49,691 nucleotides of DNA from the NCBI GenBank assembly GCA_031276295.1, contig JAISNI010000053.1:1-49691 (forward strand), in the 5' to 3' direction. Positions within the stretch are counted from its first letter, which is position 1. Every line of letters starts with the position of its first letter. The notes under the pieces are model-generated. The model was not told the origin of the DNA, did not search any database, and worked only from the letters and a program-made list of their open reading frames with translations. Of this stretch, positions 25,423 to 33,738 are shown piece by piece. Made by a program: the position numbers and the translations under genes. The stretch is from Treponema sp. (lineage in GTDB: Bacteria > Spirochaetota > Spirochaetia > Treponematales > Breznakiellaceae).

Positions 25423-25773
25423 GGCGCCGGCTATGGCGTAAAATCCGCCGCGAAGTTCCATCGCTGGCCGGTGCGCGGGTTCTTGGGCGGCTGGGATCAA
25501 GCCTTTTGTCGATAATTGCGGGGGAGGGGGCATCTGAACACACCTTATATGCTTTCCCTTTTTTGTCCAAGTTCAACTGAAGCAGAACATTTTTTCTCGT
25601 CTGCCATAAAAACTTCCTTCGCGGTTTTTCCCGCTGTCTAAAATATAAAATAGTGCGTCCGCATCATGCGGGTAACACGTTTTCTTATTTCCCCGCCTTT
25701 TGCGGGGGCTCGCTGGCAGCGCCGATAACTACCGCACCTGCGTTCCCCCCGGCGGCGCCCTTACGCTGCCTGT
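25423..25773. other. Convergent intergenic region, small GC hairpin, no gene seen
   Basis: About 350 bp lie between the ends of dat and the mosaic lipoprotein gene. The only clear structure is CCCCGC (25691-25696) with GCGGGG (25702-25707) over CTTTT, a weak bidirectional terminator candidate. No reading frame here has coding character, and no copy of the downstream lipoprotein 3' end is present. Confidence 0.45.
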
Positions 25774-27321
25774 CTAAAACTGCCGGACGGCGCGGACGCG
25801 ATGTTTGTTGTGTTGCCTGTCACCGCCCTGGGCTCCGTCCTGAAAATTAACGGTATTTGCATTATCACTGGTACCGTAGTAATAACTTGAACTACTCCAG
25901 TACCAGTTACTACTAAAGCCCCCCAATCCTTTGCGGTGCAGGTTGCCGTACATATAGCTCAATTCATCCCTGCTGGGAAGAAACCAGTCGTCAAAACCGT
26001 TTACCACCAGGTCGTTACATTCCCATGCGGCGGAACCGAATCCGCCGCCGATCTGGGTAAAATGATTGACAATCGCTTTGGTGTTGTCCAAGCCCTTACC
26101 CACAGCAACATTGTCATTATTAACAAAGGCTGCTCGTCCCACGGGAGTCCATATTGCCGTAATTTCCGTGCCGGCCGGGGCCGCTTCCAGGTACTTCCAT
26201 TCGCCGGCCTGGGGGTTGACGTAGAAAATCACGCCGCCCGCAGGCCCGGTGTCGCCTACCTGGTATTCCCGTGTAACCGGCGGAGGCGCGGTCTTTACCA
26301 GCGTAACCGGATAGAAAACAAGGCCGCCTGCGGGGCCGGTTTCGCCGGCATGGTACTCGCGGTTCACCGGCGGAGGCACGGTATCCGCCTGGGCAAGGCC
26401 GTTTGCATAGAAGACAAGCCCGTTTGACGGTCCAACTTCACCGATCTGATATTCCCGTGTAACCGGCGGAGGCACGGTATCCGCTTGGGCAACGCCGTTT
26501 GCATAGAAGATAAGCCCGCCCGCGGGGCCCTTGTCGCCGATTTTGTAGGCGGGGGCCGCGACGGGGGCCGCCGGAGTTGCCGGTGCGGGCGGCGTTACCG
26601 GCACGGGTGCGGGAGCCGCAGCGGGTGCGGAAGCCGGCGCAGGAGCGGGGACAGGAATCGCCGTCTGGCCGGAGGGGGCTTGCGCGGCTTGTGCCGCGGG
26701 TTTCGCCGCCGCCGTGGTCCCGGCATAATCCGAGCCGCCGTAGCCCGTGGCCCGGCTTTTCGCCAGGGCCGCAATGGTTGGGCCGTCCGGGATATTCCGG
26801 TTGAACTGTCCCTCAATCCGGGCGCTCTCCACACTCAATGCCCTGACCCTCAGGCGGTACAGATACCCGATCCGGGAAACCGCGCCGGACACGATGATTT
26901 GCGCCCCGGCCAGGCGTCCCAATGCCTGCGCGGTGCTATCGTCCACCTCGCCTGACATCTGGAAATCCAGTTCCGCCCGGATGGTGTTAAGCTGCTGTCG
27001 GTCCACCACGGAAAAAACCCGGTCGTTCACCGTGTTGGCGATAAGCTCGTCAATCACATATTCCGACAATGCTGGATATTCCGACTGGATGTTGAGGATC
27101 ACCAGCTTGCTCTCCTTGGAAAGCTGCTTGTTGAAGTAATCCGACGTTTCCCGGATAGCGGCGTCCAGTTCGTCCGGCGTGATTGCCGGCTCCTGAGCCG
27201 CAACCGGAGCTGGAGCTACAACCGGAGCGGGAACCGCAGACGGTTCCGGAGCCGGCCCGCTGCCGCACGCCAAAAAGAGCAAGCCGAGCCAAAAAAAACC
27301 GATTTTCTTTACCGTATTCAA
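25774..27321 (-). CDS. Mosaic lipoprotein: CsgG/LpoB-like domain, Pro-Ala linker, four GPAGG repeats, DUF1566/Lcl end
   Basis: The 515-residue product starts MNTVKKIGFFWLGLLFLACG, with lipobox Cys at about 19. Residues about 50-190 resemble a CsgG/LpoB-type domain (LVILNIQSEYPALSEYVIDEL, RVFSVVDRQQLNTIRAEL, ALGRLAGAQIIVSGAVSRIG). A Pro/Ala-rich linker runs to about 260. Four tandem units of 30-33 residues follow, each beginning Y-x-[IVA]-G-[DE]-x-GP-[AS]-x-G-L/V-x-F-Y, three of them ending in PPPV-[TN]-RE. The C-terminal about 110 residues form a DUF1566/Lcl domain (NGFDDWFLPSRDELSYMYGN, WYWSSSSYYYG, HRVRAVRQF) of C-type-lectin type. The TTG start at 27321 is supported by AGGAGG 8 bases upstream. 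It is probably surface- or periplasm-exposed; its function is unknown. Confidence 0.75.
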   Translation of the reverse strand: MNTVKKIGFFWLGLLFLACGSGPAPEPSAVPAPVVAPAPVAAQEPAITPDELDAAIRETSDYFNKQLSKESKLVILNIQSEYPALSEYVIDELIANTVNDRVFSVVDRQQLNTIRAELDFQMSGEVDDSTAQALGRLAGAQIIVSGAVSRIGYLYRLRVRALSVESARIEGQFNRNIPDGPTIAALAKSRATGYGGSDYAGTTAAAKPAAQAAQAPSGQTAIPVPAPAPASAPAAAPAPVPVTPPAPATPAAPVAAPAYKIGDKGPAGGLIFYANGVAQADTVPPPVTREYQIGEVGPSNGLVFYANGLAQADTVPPPVNREYHAGETGPAGGLVFYPVTLVKTAPPPVTREYQVGDTGPAGGVIFYVNPQAGEWKYLEAAPAGTEITAIWTPVGRAAFVNNDNVAVGKGLDNTKAIVNHFTQIGGGFGSAAWECNDLVVNGFDDWFLPSRDELSYMYGNLHRKGLGGFSSNWYWSSSSYYYGTSDNANTVNFQDGAQGGDRQHNKHRVRAVRQF

Positions 27322-27414
27322 AATATTCCTCCTGTAACAGAATGAGTGTCAAAAAGCCTGTGGCATTTTGACGCCGTTTAACCCCTTTCAGGGAATAAGC
27401 GCATTAACCAACTC

Positions 27415-27874
27415 TTATGGAATAAGAGCGGAAGCAAGCGGAACCTCCGGCCCCTTCTTCCGTTTGGTAAAAAAAGATTTATCAAGCTGCCTGGGATTGG
27501 TAACCGGTTCCCCGCCGGGCGGTCTTGTACCAGATACGGTAGCCCTTGTTCTCGCGGTCGTTGGGGTTCCCGGAAACATAGACCAGCTTGACGCCCCGTT
27601 CATGCCGCCCGGTCAGGTAGGTTTCCAGCGTTACTTCCGGGGCGGGGGTGGGATGGGTGTTGTGGAGGGACAGGCATAGATTCACCATGTCCACGTTGGC
27701 CAAGGGCGGCGCCAGGCAGTAGCAACCCTTGAAGAAACGCACCGTGCCGGTCATGGCGTCAAAGGCTTCCCGGCACTGCCCGGTAATAACCGCCGTGCGC
27801 TCGCTGCTGTCGGCCTTTGATGGCAGCGCCTCCGCCTGAGTAGCGGATGACTCATGCTGAACAGCGGACGGCAT
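27415..27874 (-). pseudogene. Frameshifted, internally deleted conserved spirochaete gene of unknown function
   Basis: From the ATG at 27874 the minus frame reads MPSAVQHESSATQAEALPSK, then FDAMTGTVRFFKGCYCLAPPL, NTHPTPAPEVTLETYLTG and VKLVYVSGNPNDRENKGYRI up to WYKTA. It then goes out of frame near 27530 and stops at 27482. In the next frame the sense continues PPGGEPVTNPRQLDKSFFTK, RKKGPEVPLASALIP and ends at 27415, so one base change restores it. The step from RKK to GPEVPLASALIP looks like an internal deletion. I recognise the pattern as a family common in termite-gut treponemes but know no function for it. Confidence 0.55.
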
Positions 27875-27968
27875 ACCCGCCGGAGAGAACGGAGCGGTGT
27901 TTTTGTAAAAAAGGGGTGGATTTAGGCGGTTAGGGGATTGACACGCCGTCTTTTTATTAGAGTATAAT

Positions 27969-28061
27969 CGGGAGCCGGGAGCCGGGAGCCGGGAGCCGGG
28001 AGCCGGGAGCCGGGAGCCGGGAGCCGGGAGCCGGGAGCCGGGAGCCGGGAGCCGGGAGCCG
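27969..28061. repeat. 7-bp minisatellite (GGGAGCC)n, about 13 units
   Basis: An uninterrupted run of the heptamer GGGAGCC covers about 93 bp without a mismatch. Read on the minus strand it encodes repeated PGSRLPA in a frame that joins the pseudogene at 27415-27874. Because 7 is not a multiple of 3, each gain or loss of a unit would change the downstream frame. Unit purity suggests recent or ongoing slippage. Confidence 0.9.
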
Positions 28062-28108
28062 GGCAATTCCGCTTGCGGAATTGCCTTGGAGTTTGCGACG
28101 CAAACTCC
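28062..28108. repeat. Two adjacent perfect hairpins beside the minisatellite
   Basis: GGCAATTCCGC (28062-28072) pairs with GCGGAATTGCC (28075-28085) over TT. GGAGTTTGCG (28088-28097) pairs with CGCAAACTCC (28099-28108) over one base. Both are perfect, touch the end of the heptamer array and have no T-run. The interval 27875-28409 contains no intact gene other than these structures. Confidence 0.8.
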
Positions 28109-28409
28109 CCATGCAGGGAGTGGTTGGGCTTTGGATGGATGCCGACTTGAGCATGGGAATAGTATAGTCAATATGAGAAAATCTGTGCAAGCCCTTTTTG
28201 GGAAACCGTAAAAAAAGCTTAAAATGTCTGTTTGTGTATAATGGGATTTCGACGGGGAGAAAAAACGCCGGATATGGAGAACAGAGACTCTCAAGCCTGT
28301 CCCCTGTAATCAGTCTTTCATATCCCCGTCCCCCATAAAATCCGTCCCTTTTCAATTTTTTTTTCACCCAGACTAAAGCAATTCAGCACCTTGCCCCCAA
28401 TAATACGGT

Positions 28410-28898
28410 ATGCGTAAACCTCGTGAGCAAAAAGAAAACGGTGTGCATCACGTTACCGTTCAAACGAACCGGGGAGAAAAATCCTTCCTCGACCTCAATG
28501 CACAAGCCATGTACAGGGATATCCTCAAAAAGGCCCAGAAAAAGTTCAACTTTACCCTGATAAGCTGCGTTTTTACCGAAAACTGGGTCGATCTGTACAT
28601 CTATGTCGGGACAGGCTGTACTATTTCCGCTATTATGCACTGGATACAGCCGCTCTTCACCCGCCGGTGGAACAAGAAACACGGTCTATTCGGCTCGTTT
28701 TGGCGGGACAGGTTCTTCTCTGAAGTGATAGAGTACATTGAAGAAGTGAAGGAATGGATGGAACAGGTATTTAAGAGGATAAAAGAAAAACTGTTTAAGG
28801 GGAAAGTGAAGATATGGAGTATAAAAGAGTTTATAGCCAAGAGCAGGCCGGGTTTCCAAATCGAAGCGGTACAAACTCTTAGCGCATTTACAACCTGA
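28410..28898 (+). CDS. RAYT-like (REP-associated Y1) transposase homologue with degenerate HUH site
   Basis: The 162-residue protein follows the RAYT/IS200-like layout: MRKPREQ start, VHHVTVQTNRGEKSFLD (normally YHVTxRxNRxE), then AMYRDILKKAQKKFNFTLIS. The usual NHVHLLI is here NWVDLYIYV at residues 58-66. ISAIMHWIQPLFTRRWNKKH and GLFGSFWRDRFFSEVIEYIEE follow, with the candidate Tyr in EYIEE. Both metal-binding His of the HUH motif are replaced (Trp59, Asp61), so cleavage activity is unlikely. The C-terminus is extended with a Lys-rich helix. A full palindromic element lies 89 bp downstream. RAYT enzymes normally act on palindromic REP sequences, so this may be a domesticated binder. Confidence 0.75.
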   Translation: MRKPREQKENGVHHVTVQTNRGEKSFLDLNAQAMYRDILKKAQKKFNFTLISCVFTENWVDLYIYVGTGCTISAIMHWIQPLFTRRWNKKHGLFGSFWRDRFFSEVIEYIEEVKEWMEQVFKRIKEKLFKGKVKIWSIKEFIAKSRPGFQIEAVQTLSAFTT

Positions 28899-28986
28899 TA
28901 GCATAACCTGTTACGTGGAAGTTGTTTAGGATAGAACAGCCGCCTCACCTACCAGCCGGGGGACAGGTATGCGCGGAGACATATAC

Positions 28987-29131
28987 CTAGGCGCCTGTTG
29001 CACTTCGTGGATTTTTTGCATATTCATGCAAAAAATCCCGATTATTGAGCTCCTTTGGCAGTTTGCAAGGATAAAAATTCACGAAAGTGAATTTTTATAC
29101 GATTTTGCGCTGAAGCGTAACAAACTGCTAG
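28987..29131. repeat. Palindromic MITE-like element, full copy B (145 bp), inverted relative to copy A
   Basis: One end starts CTAGGCGCCTGTTGCACTT at 28987, and the other reads inward on the minus strand CTAGCAGTTTGTTACGCTT from 29131. The same two hairpins as in copy A occur in reverse order: GATTTTTTGCAT with ATGCAAAAAATC (about 29010-29037), and ATAAAAATTCAC-GAAA-GTGAATTTTTAT (about 29071-29098). It is adjacent to the RAYT-like gene. Confidence 0.85.
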
Positions 29132-29213
29132 GCAAAAATCTGCCTCGAATTCACGTTATATAATTTCCTATCCATCCGCGTGTCCTTGAGGGCAAGGTAG
29201 TTCATACGCCGAA

Positions 29214-29409
29214 ATGCCTCATTTCAAAATGTAACCATACGGAACTCTAATTCCTGTATAGACTTAGAGTTACAATATACCTATTTAGACTTCCGGATGG
29301 CTTTTGAGCATCTTTGTAACTCCTTATTCTGTCTGGAATTAGCTCATTGTGTAATTTCCTGTAATACAACAACTTATGCCATTTGGGTTACATTTTCAAA
29401 ATGAGGCAT
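29214..29409. repeat. Inverted-repeat element of 196 bp
   Basis: ATGCCTCATTTCAAAATG plus TAACC (29214-29236) is repeated inverted at 29386-29409 with one base difference. The interior is AT-rich and has no gene. A further shortened copy of the end lies at 29416-29440, and a solitary copy at 13846-13873. Together with copy B it fills the 590-bp gap before the J-domain gene. Confidence 0.65.
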
Positions 29410-29492
29410 GGGTACTTTTGGGTTACTTTTTCGATGAGGCAACGCGTACGCTTGTAAGTTACGGCTTACTGGGGTATGATAAGGGACAGGAT

Positions 29493-30275
29493 ATGGAAAA
29501 CTATTATAGCATCCTCGGTGTTTCCGAAGGAGCTTCGGTCGGAGATATAAAAAAAGCATTTCGGGAGCGGGCCAAGCACATTCACCCCGATATAGCGGGA
29601 AGCGGGGCGGCGGAAGAAATGCGCAAGCTCCTTAACGCGTATGAGGTTCTAATTGACCGGGAAAGGCGCAGTGAATACGACCGTTCGTACCGGCGCTCCA
29701 AGCGGAAGCGCGATTTTGACTACGGTACGTTTCTGCGGGAAAATGCGGGTGATGATGCGGGCTGTGCCAAGCTGGTCTTTTTTGATCTGCTCCACCAGAA
29801 AGAGGACGAGGCGGTTTCCGTATGGCGCAAAAACGGGGCCCTGGAATTCAGGATGGAAAAATACCTTGACCGTGAAGACTGGATGGACTGTGTGTTTATC
29901 CTGGCGGAAGAGTTGGAAAAGCGGGGCGCCTGTTACGAAGCCGTGATGCTCCTCGCGCAGCTTGTACGGGAGGAACGGCGGCGGCCCTATTTCCGCCATT
30001 TTATGAACGATGTCGAACTTTTCCTCAAGGAGATAGTCCGCCTGAGGCTCAAGGCCGGCGTGGATAGCGAGACGTATCTTGAATGTCTGGAAACCCTGCT
30101 GGATCTGGGATTTTCTTCTCAGGACGAAGCCCGGTGGATGCGTTCCATGGCGGAAACTTTGATCCGAATGGGGGACACGGGCAGCGCGGAGAGGATCTTC
30201 CGCGAAGCCTTGCGGCGCGATCCCGGTCTGCCCAATACGGTTCAGTTACGGCGGAAGCTCAATATAAAACGATGA
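29493..30275 (+). CDS. J-domain protein with helical-repeat C-terminus
   Basis: The 260-residue cytosolic protein has an N-terminal J domain (residues 2-62): ENYYSILGVSEGASVGDIKK, the HPD motif at 31-33 (HIHPDIAG) and LLNAYEVLIDRERRSEYDRS. It should stimulate the ATPase of a DnaK partner. The remainder lacks the Gly/Phe and zinc regions of DnaJ and is helical, ending in a TPR-like stretch (MAETLIRMGDTGSAERIFRE), so it is a specialised co-chaperone. The ATG at 29493 behind AAGGGACAGG begins the domain exactly. The in-frame extension to 29376 runs into the repeat element. It is followed by map with a 57-bp gap. Confidence 0.85.
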   Translation: MENYYSILGVSEGASVGDIKKAFRERAKHIHPDIAGSGAAEEMRKLLNAYEVLIDRERRSEYDRSYRRSKRKRDFDYGTFLRENAGDDAGCAKLVFFDLLHQKEDEAVSVWRKNGALEFRMEKYLDREDWMDCVFILAEELEKRGACYEAVMLLAQLVREERRRPYFRHFMNDVELFLKEIVRLRLKAGVDSETYLECLETLLDLGFSSQDEARWMRSMAETLIRMGDTGSAERIFREALRRDPGLPNTVQLRRKLNIKR

Positions 30276-30332
30276 GGGGGCGGGAATGGCGGTCGTTTTC
30301 GTCCGTTCCGCCTGATGACCCGTTAAGCAACA

Positions 30333-31097
30333 ATGATACGCTTGAAAAACGAAAAGCAGATTGACGGTATACGCACGTCATGCAGGATGCTCAGCGCGAT
30401 GTACCGTGAGCTTATTCCTCTGGTCAAAGCCGGTGTGGAAACCATCGAAATAGACAGATGGACGCGGGACTGGATCAAGAAAGCCGGGGGAAAGCCCGCC
30501 TTTCTGGGTTACGGCAATAAATCCAACCCTTTTCCCGCGGCTATCTGCATTTCCATTAACGAGGAAGTGATCCACGGTATTCCCGCCAAAAGAAAAATCG
30601 CGGGCGGGGACCTTGTTTCCCTGGATTGCGGTATAAACCTGGGCGGTTTTATCAGCGATCAGGCCCTGACCCTGGAGATCGGGAAGGTGAGCGCCGAGGC
30701 CCGCAGGCTCAACAGGGCGACGCGGGAATGTCTTAACCGGGGCATCGCGGCGGCCAGGGCCGGGGACAGGCTGTTAATGATAGCGCGGGCCGTATCCGGG
30801 TACGCCCAGGAAGAAGGGTTCGGAGTGGTGCGCGATTTTTGCGGCCACGGCGTCGGCTTCGATATCCATGAGGACCCCTCCGTACCGAATTATCCGCACG
30901 GGCCTAATCCCCGGATGGGGCGGGGACTGGTGATAGCCATAGAACCCATGATCAACTTGGGAACGGGCGATGTGGAGATTCTTGAGGACGGCTGGACCGT
31001 GGTTACCGCCGACGGTAGACTTTCCAGCCACTGGGAGCATACGGTTGCGGTCTTTCCTGATCACACAGAGATGCTGACCGAAGCGCTGGAAATATAG
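30333..31097 (+). CDS. map: Methionine aminopeptidase, type I
   Basis: This 254-residue metalloenzyme removes the N-terminal Met from nascent proteins. All five metal ligands are present: Asp in SLDCGINLGGF, Asp in ISDQALT, His in GHGVGFDIHEDP (with the second conserved His), Glu in IAIEPMI and Glu in SSHWEHTVAV. The length equals the bacterial type Ia enzyme without a zinc-finger extension. The ATG is at 30333, a short distance after the J-domain gene, consistent with a protein-maturation operon that continues into the pseudouridine synthase 24 bp later. Confidence 0.95.
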   Translation: MIRLKNEKQIDGIRTSCRMLSAMYRELIPLVKAGVETIEIDRWTRDWIKKAGGKPAFLGYGNKSNPFPAAICISINEEVIHGIPAKRKIAGGDLVSLDCGINLGGFISDQALTLEIGKVSAEARRLNRATRECLNRGIAAARAGDRLLMIARAVSGYAQEEGFGVVRDFCGHGVGFDIHEDPSVPNYPHGPNPRMGRGLVIAIEPMINLGTGDVEILEDGWTVVTADGRLSSHWEHTVAVFPDHTEMLTEALEI

Positions 31098-31121
31098 CCC
31101 CCGCCGTTTCTACCGGATATT

Positions 31122-32003
31122 ATGGTTAATTTTATAGAAACGAGCGGCATGTTACCGCGGCCCCCTGCCGGAACGGACACCCCCCGTATCATGGACGAGA
31201 CCGAACATTTTGCCGTTGTATACAAACCTCCCTTCCTGCATTCGGCCCCGCTGAAAAAGGATTCCGTTCCGACCGGGGCCGGCGGGGAAGAGCGGGGTTA
31301 CGGCAGTCTTCTCGGTTGGTACGCGCGCACCTTCCCCGGCATAAGGCGGGTCCGCGGGAGAAACGAGTGGGAAGGGGGAATCCTCCACCGGCTTGATTTT
31401 GAAACATGGGGGCTTGTCCTCTTTGCGAAAACGCAGTTTGCGATGGACGCGCTGCTTGTCCAGCAGGATCAGGGGTCTTTTGTTAAGGAATACGGAGCCC
31501 TGTCCCTCGTGGAAAGGAGGGACAGGCTTCCGGGCTTTCCCACCGGAATTTTTTTTGAGGATGCCTGTCCCTGCCTATCGACGGGCGGCTCCCTCCCCCC
31601 CGCGCCTTTCAGCGTGGAAAGTGCGTTCCGGCCCTACGGCCCCGGAAGAAAGGCGGTCCGTCCCTCCGTGGACCGGCGCCCGCCCTTTCAGGAAGGGCCC
31701 GTCTGCGGGGCACGAGGGCCTTTGCAAACAGGTGCGGGAAGGCGTCTCTATCAAACGGAAATACTGGAATGGGAAGCGGAAGGGAAGCGGATACGCTTTA
31801 GGCTGCGCCTCAAAAGGGGATTCCGCCACCAGATACGCTGCCATCTTGCCTGGCTCGGGTTTCCCCTCCTGAACGACGCCCTGTACGGCGGCCCCCTCGA
31901 AAGCCGGGCGGGGGACGCGCGGCCTCTTGCGCTTAAAGCCGATATGCTTGCCTTTTACGATCCGGCAAGCAGCGAGCGGAGGGTCTACCGCCTGGAATCA
32001 TGA
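31122..32003 (+). CDS. RluA-family RNA pseudouridine synthase
   Basis: The 293-residue enzyme isomerises uridine to pseudouridine in rRNA or tRNA. The active-site motif GGILHRLDFETWGLVLFAKT (about residues 85-104) has the catalytic Asp in HRLD. An early VVYKPPFLHS and the C-terminal RLKRGFRHQIRCHLAWLGFP with NDALYGG are family signatures. No S4 domain is present. A 90-residue insert between KEYGAL and YQTEIL is Pro/Arg-rich and of low conservation. The exact target uridine cannot be told. It may be translated with map, 24 bp upstream. Confidence 0.88.
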   Translation: MVNFIETSGMLPRPPAGTDTPRIMDETEHFAVVYKPPFLHSAPLKKDSVPTGAGGEERGYGSLLGWYARTFPGIRRVRGRNEWEGGILHRLDFETWGLVLFAKTQFAMDALLVQQDQGSFVKEYGALSLVERRDRLPGFPTGIFFEDACPCLSTGGSLPPAPFSVESAFRPYGPGRKAVRPSVDRRPPFQEGPVCGARGPLQTGAGRRLYQTEILEWEAEGKRIRFRLRLKRGFRHQIRCHLAWLGFPLLNDALYGGPLESRAGDARPLALKADMLAFYDPASSERRVYRLES

Positions 32004-32035
32004 AACGGACGGGGGCCGCTGTCCGTTTCCCTTTT
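32002..32035. terminator. Bidirectional terminator between rluA-type gene and putP
   Basis: GAAACGGAC (32002-32010) pairs with GTCCGTTTC (32021-32029) over a 10-base GC-rich loop, followed by CCTTTT on the plus strand. It lies exactly between two convergent stops. Confidence 0.8.
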
Positions 32036-33596
32036 AAAATTCCGCGATTTTGGCAGCCTCAAATTCCTTTTCGATTTCCGCCGAAGGTCTGGGGGTCAGA
32101 AGGCTTACCGCCAGGATCACTAGACAGGAAAGGATAAAGGCGGGAAGCAGCTCGTATACCTCGAAGATTCCGCCCAGTTTGCTGACCGCGTTCTTCCAGA
32201 CCAGTACCGTAATCCCGCCGGTAAGCATACCCGCTATTGCCGCGGAGAAGGTGGTCCGCTTCCAGAAGAGGCTGAAGAGGATCAGCGGGCCGAAGGAAGC
32301 GCCGAAACCGGCCCACGCGTAGGAAACAACCCTGAAAATAGACTGGTTCCCCGAAAGGGCTATCCCTATCCCGAAGATCGTTACCAGGAGCATGGCAAGG
32401 CGCGCTATCCACATGACCAGCACGTCGCTGGCGTCTTTTTTGATGATGTCTTTAAAAATATCGTTGGCCAGGGAGGAAGACACGATGAGCATGTAGGAGT
32501 CGCTCGAACTCATGGACGCGGCAAGGATGCCGGAGATAACCACGCCGGCGATAAGGGGCGGGAAGAAACGGATGCCCAGGTGGATGAAGATGTTTTCCGC
32601 TTCCGTAGCGGTGGTGAGGAGACCGGGCAGGGTTGCCCTGCCGATAATGCCGATCAGAACCGCTGCCGCCTGGGCAATAAAACACCAGATCACGGCGATG
32701 TTGCGGGAGGTATTGAGCATGGAGGTCTTTTTGACGGCCATAAAACGTACCAATACCTGGGGCATACCGAAATAGCCCAGCCCCCAGGCCATAGCGGAAA
32801 TGACGGAGATGAGGCCGTAATCCCTGCCGGGGCCGAACTGGGGCGTGATCCTGTCCGTCAGTTGTTGAACGCCGTCTATCATGTAGGGGGTCGCTATGCC
32901 GAAGAAGTCGGTAAAGCGGGGGAAGGCGGCAAGATTCCGGGCAATGCCGTTTATCCCTCCGGCAGTGAAGAAACCGAAGATCAGCACCAAAAGCAGGGCG
33001 CCTATCATCAGAAACCCTTGGATAAGATCGGTCATGCCCACGGCCATAAACCCCCCAAGGAGGGTATAGAGCATCACGAGGAGCGCCCCCAGGATAACCA
33101 TAGCCACCATATCCGCGTTAAAGATATAGCTGAAGAGCTTCCCGAAGGTGATAAACTGGGCGCCTACATAGATGGAAAAGAATACGAGGCTGATGACGGC
33201 CGCAAGCCCCAGGAGAATCCGCTTTTCATCGTGGAAACGCTTGCTGAAGAATTCCGGCAGGGTAATCGCGTTATTGGCTATCTGGGAATAGGAACGCAAC
33301 CGCTTGGCCACCAGCACCCAGTTGATCCAAGTGCCGAAAAAGAGCCCCAAGGCGGTCCAGAATGCCTCCCCATAGCCGGTAAAATAGGCCACCCCCGGAA
33401 GGCCCATGAGCAGCCACCCGCTCATGTCCGAAGCCTCGGCGCTTAAAGCCGCAACCCAGGGGCCTAGGCCCCGTTTCGCAAGGAAGTATTCCTCCGGGTC
33501 GGTATTGCTCCTGCGGGCATACCAAAGCCCGACGATAATCATTGCGACAAGATATATCCCTATTCCTACGAGAGTTTCCACGTTGTTACCCGACAT
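32034..33596 (-). CDS. putP: Sodium/proline symporter
   Basis: The 520-residue sodium:solute symporter has about 13 membrane helices. Early residues VGLWYARRSNTDPEEYFLA and GLGPWVAALSAEASDMSGWLL are the PutP signature, with the Na+-site residues ASDMSGW. The GGFMAVGMTDLIQGFLM segment and SSSDSYMLIVSSSLANDIFK are likewise conserved. It imports L-proline with Na+. The ATG at 33596 is preceded by GGAGTGGTTTA. It stands as a single gene behind a bidirectional terminator. Confidence 0.92.
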   Translation of the reverse strand: MSGNNVETLVGIGIYLVAMIIVGLWYARRSNTDPEEYFLAKRGLGPWVAALSAEASDMSGWLLMGLPGVAYFTGYGEAFWTALGLFFGTWINWVLVAKRLRSYSQIANNAITLPEFFSKRFHDEKRILLGLAAVISLVFFSIYVGAQFITFGKLFSYIFNADMVAMVILGALLVMLYTLLGGFMAVGMTDLIQGFLMIGALLLVLIFGFFTAGGINGIARNLAAFPRFTDFFGIATPYMIDGVQQLTDRITPQFGPGRDYGLISVISAMAWGLGYFGMPQVLVRFMAVKKTSMLNTSRNIAVIWCFIAQAAAVLIGIIGRATLPGLLTTATEAENIFIHLGIRFFPPLIAGVVISGILAASMSSSDSYMLIVSSSLANDIFKDIIKKDASDVLVMWIARLAMLLVTIFGIGIALSGNQSIFRVVSYAWAGFGASFGPLILFSLFWKRTTFSAAIAGMLTGGITVLVWKNAVSKLGGIFEVYELLPAFILSCLVILAVSLLTPRPSAEIEKEFEAAKIAEF

Positions 33597-33738
33597 TAAA
33601 CCACTCCTTGACCGTAAGATGCCCTTCCACCGTCCTTATAGTATGAATATCAGGAAAAAAGGTCAAGGTAAAGATGAAAAAGTAATCCGCGGATATTCTT
33701 TTTTTGCAATTCCGCCTTGTTTACCCGGCGGTTTCTCT

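Noticed and set aside
25774-25900. Diversity-generating retroelement variable region
   Set aside because: The lectin-like end is suggestive, but no template repeat or reverse transcriptase is found in the window, so it is kept only as a check in the findings.
27969-28061. CRISPR array
   Set aside because: The repeat unit is 7 bp with no spacers, and no cas gene is present.
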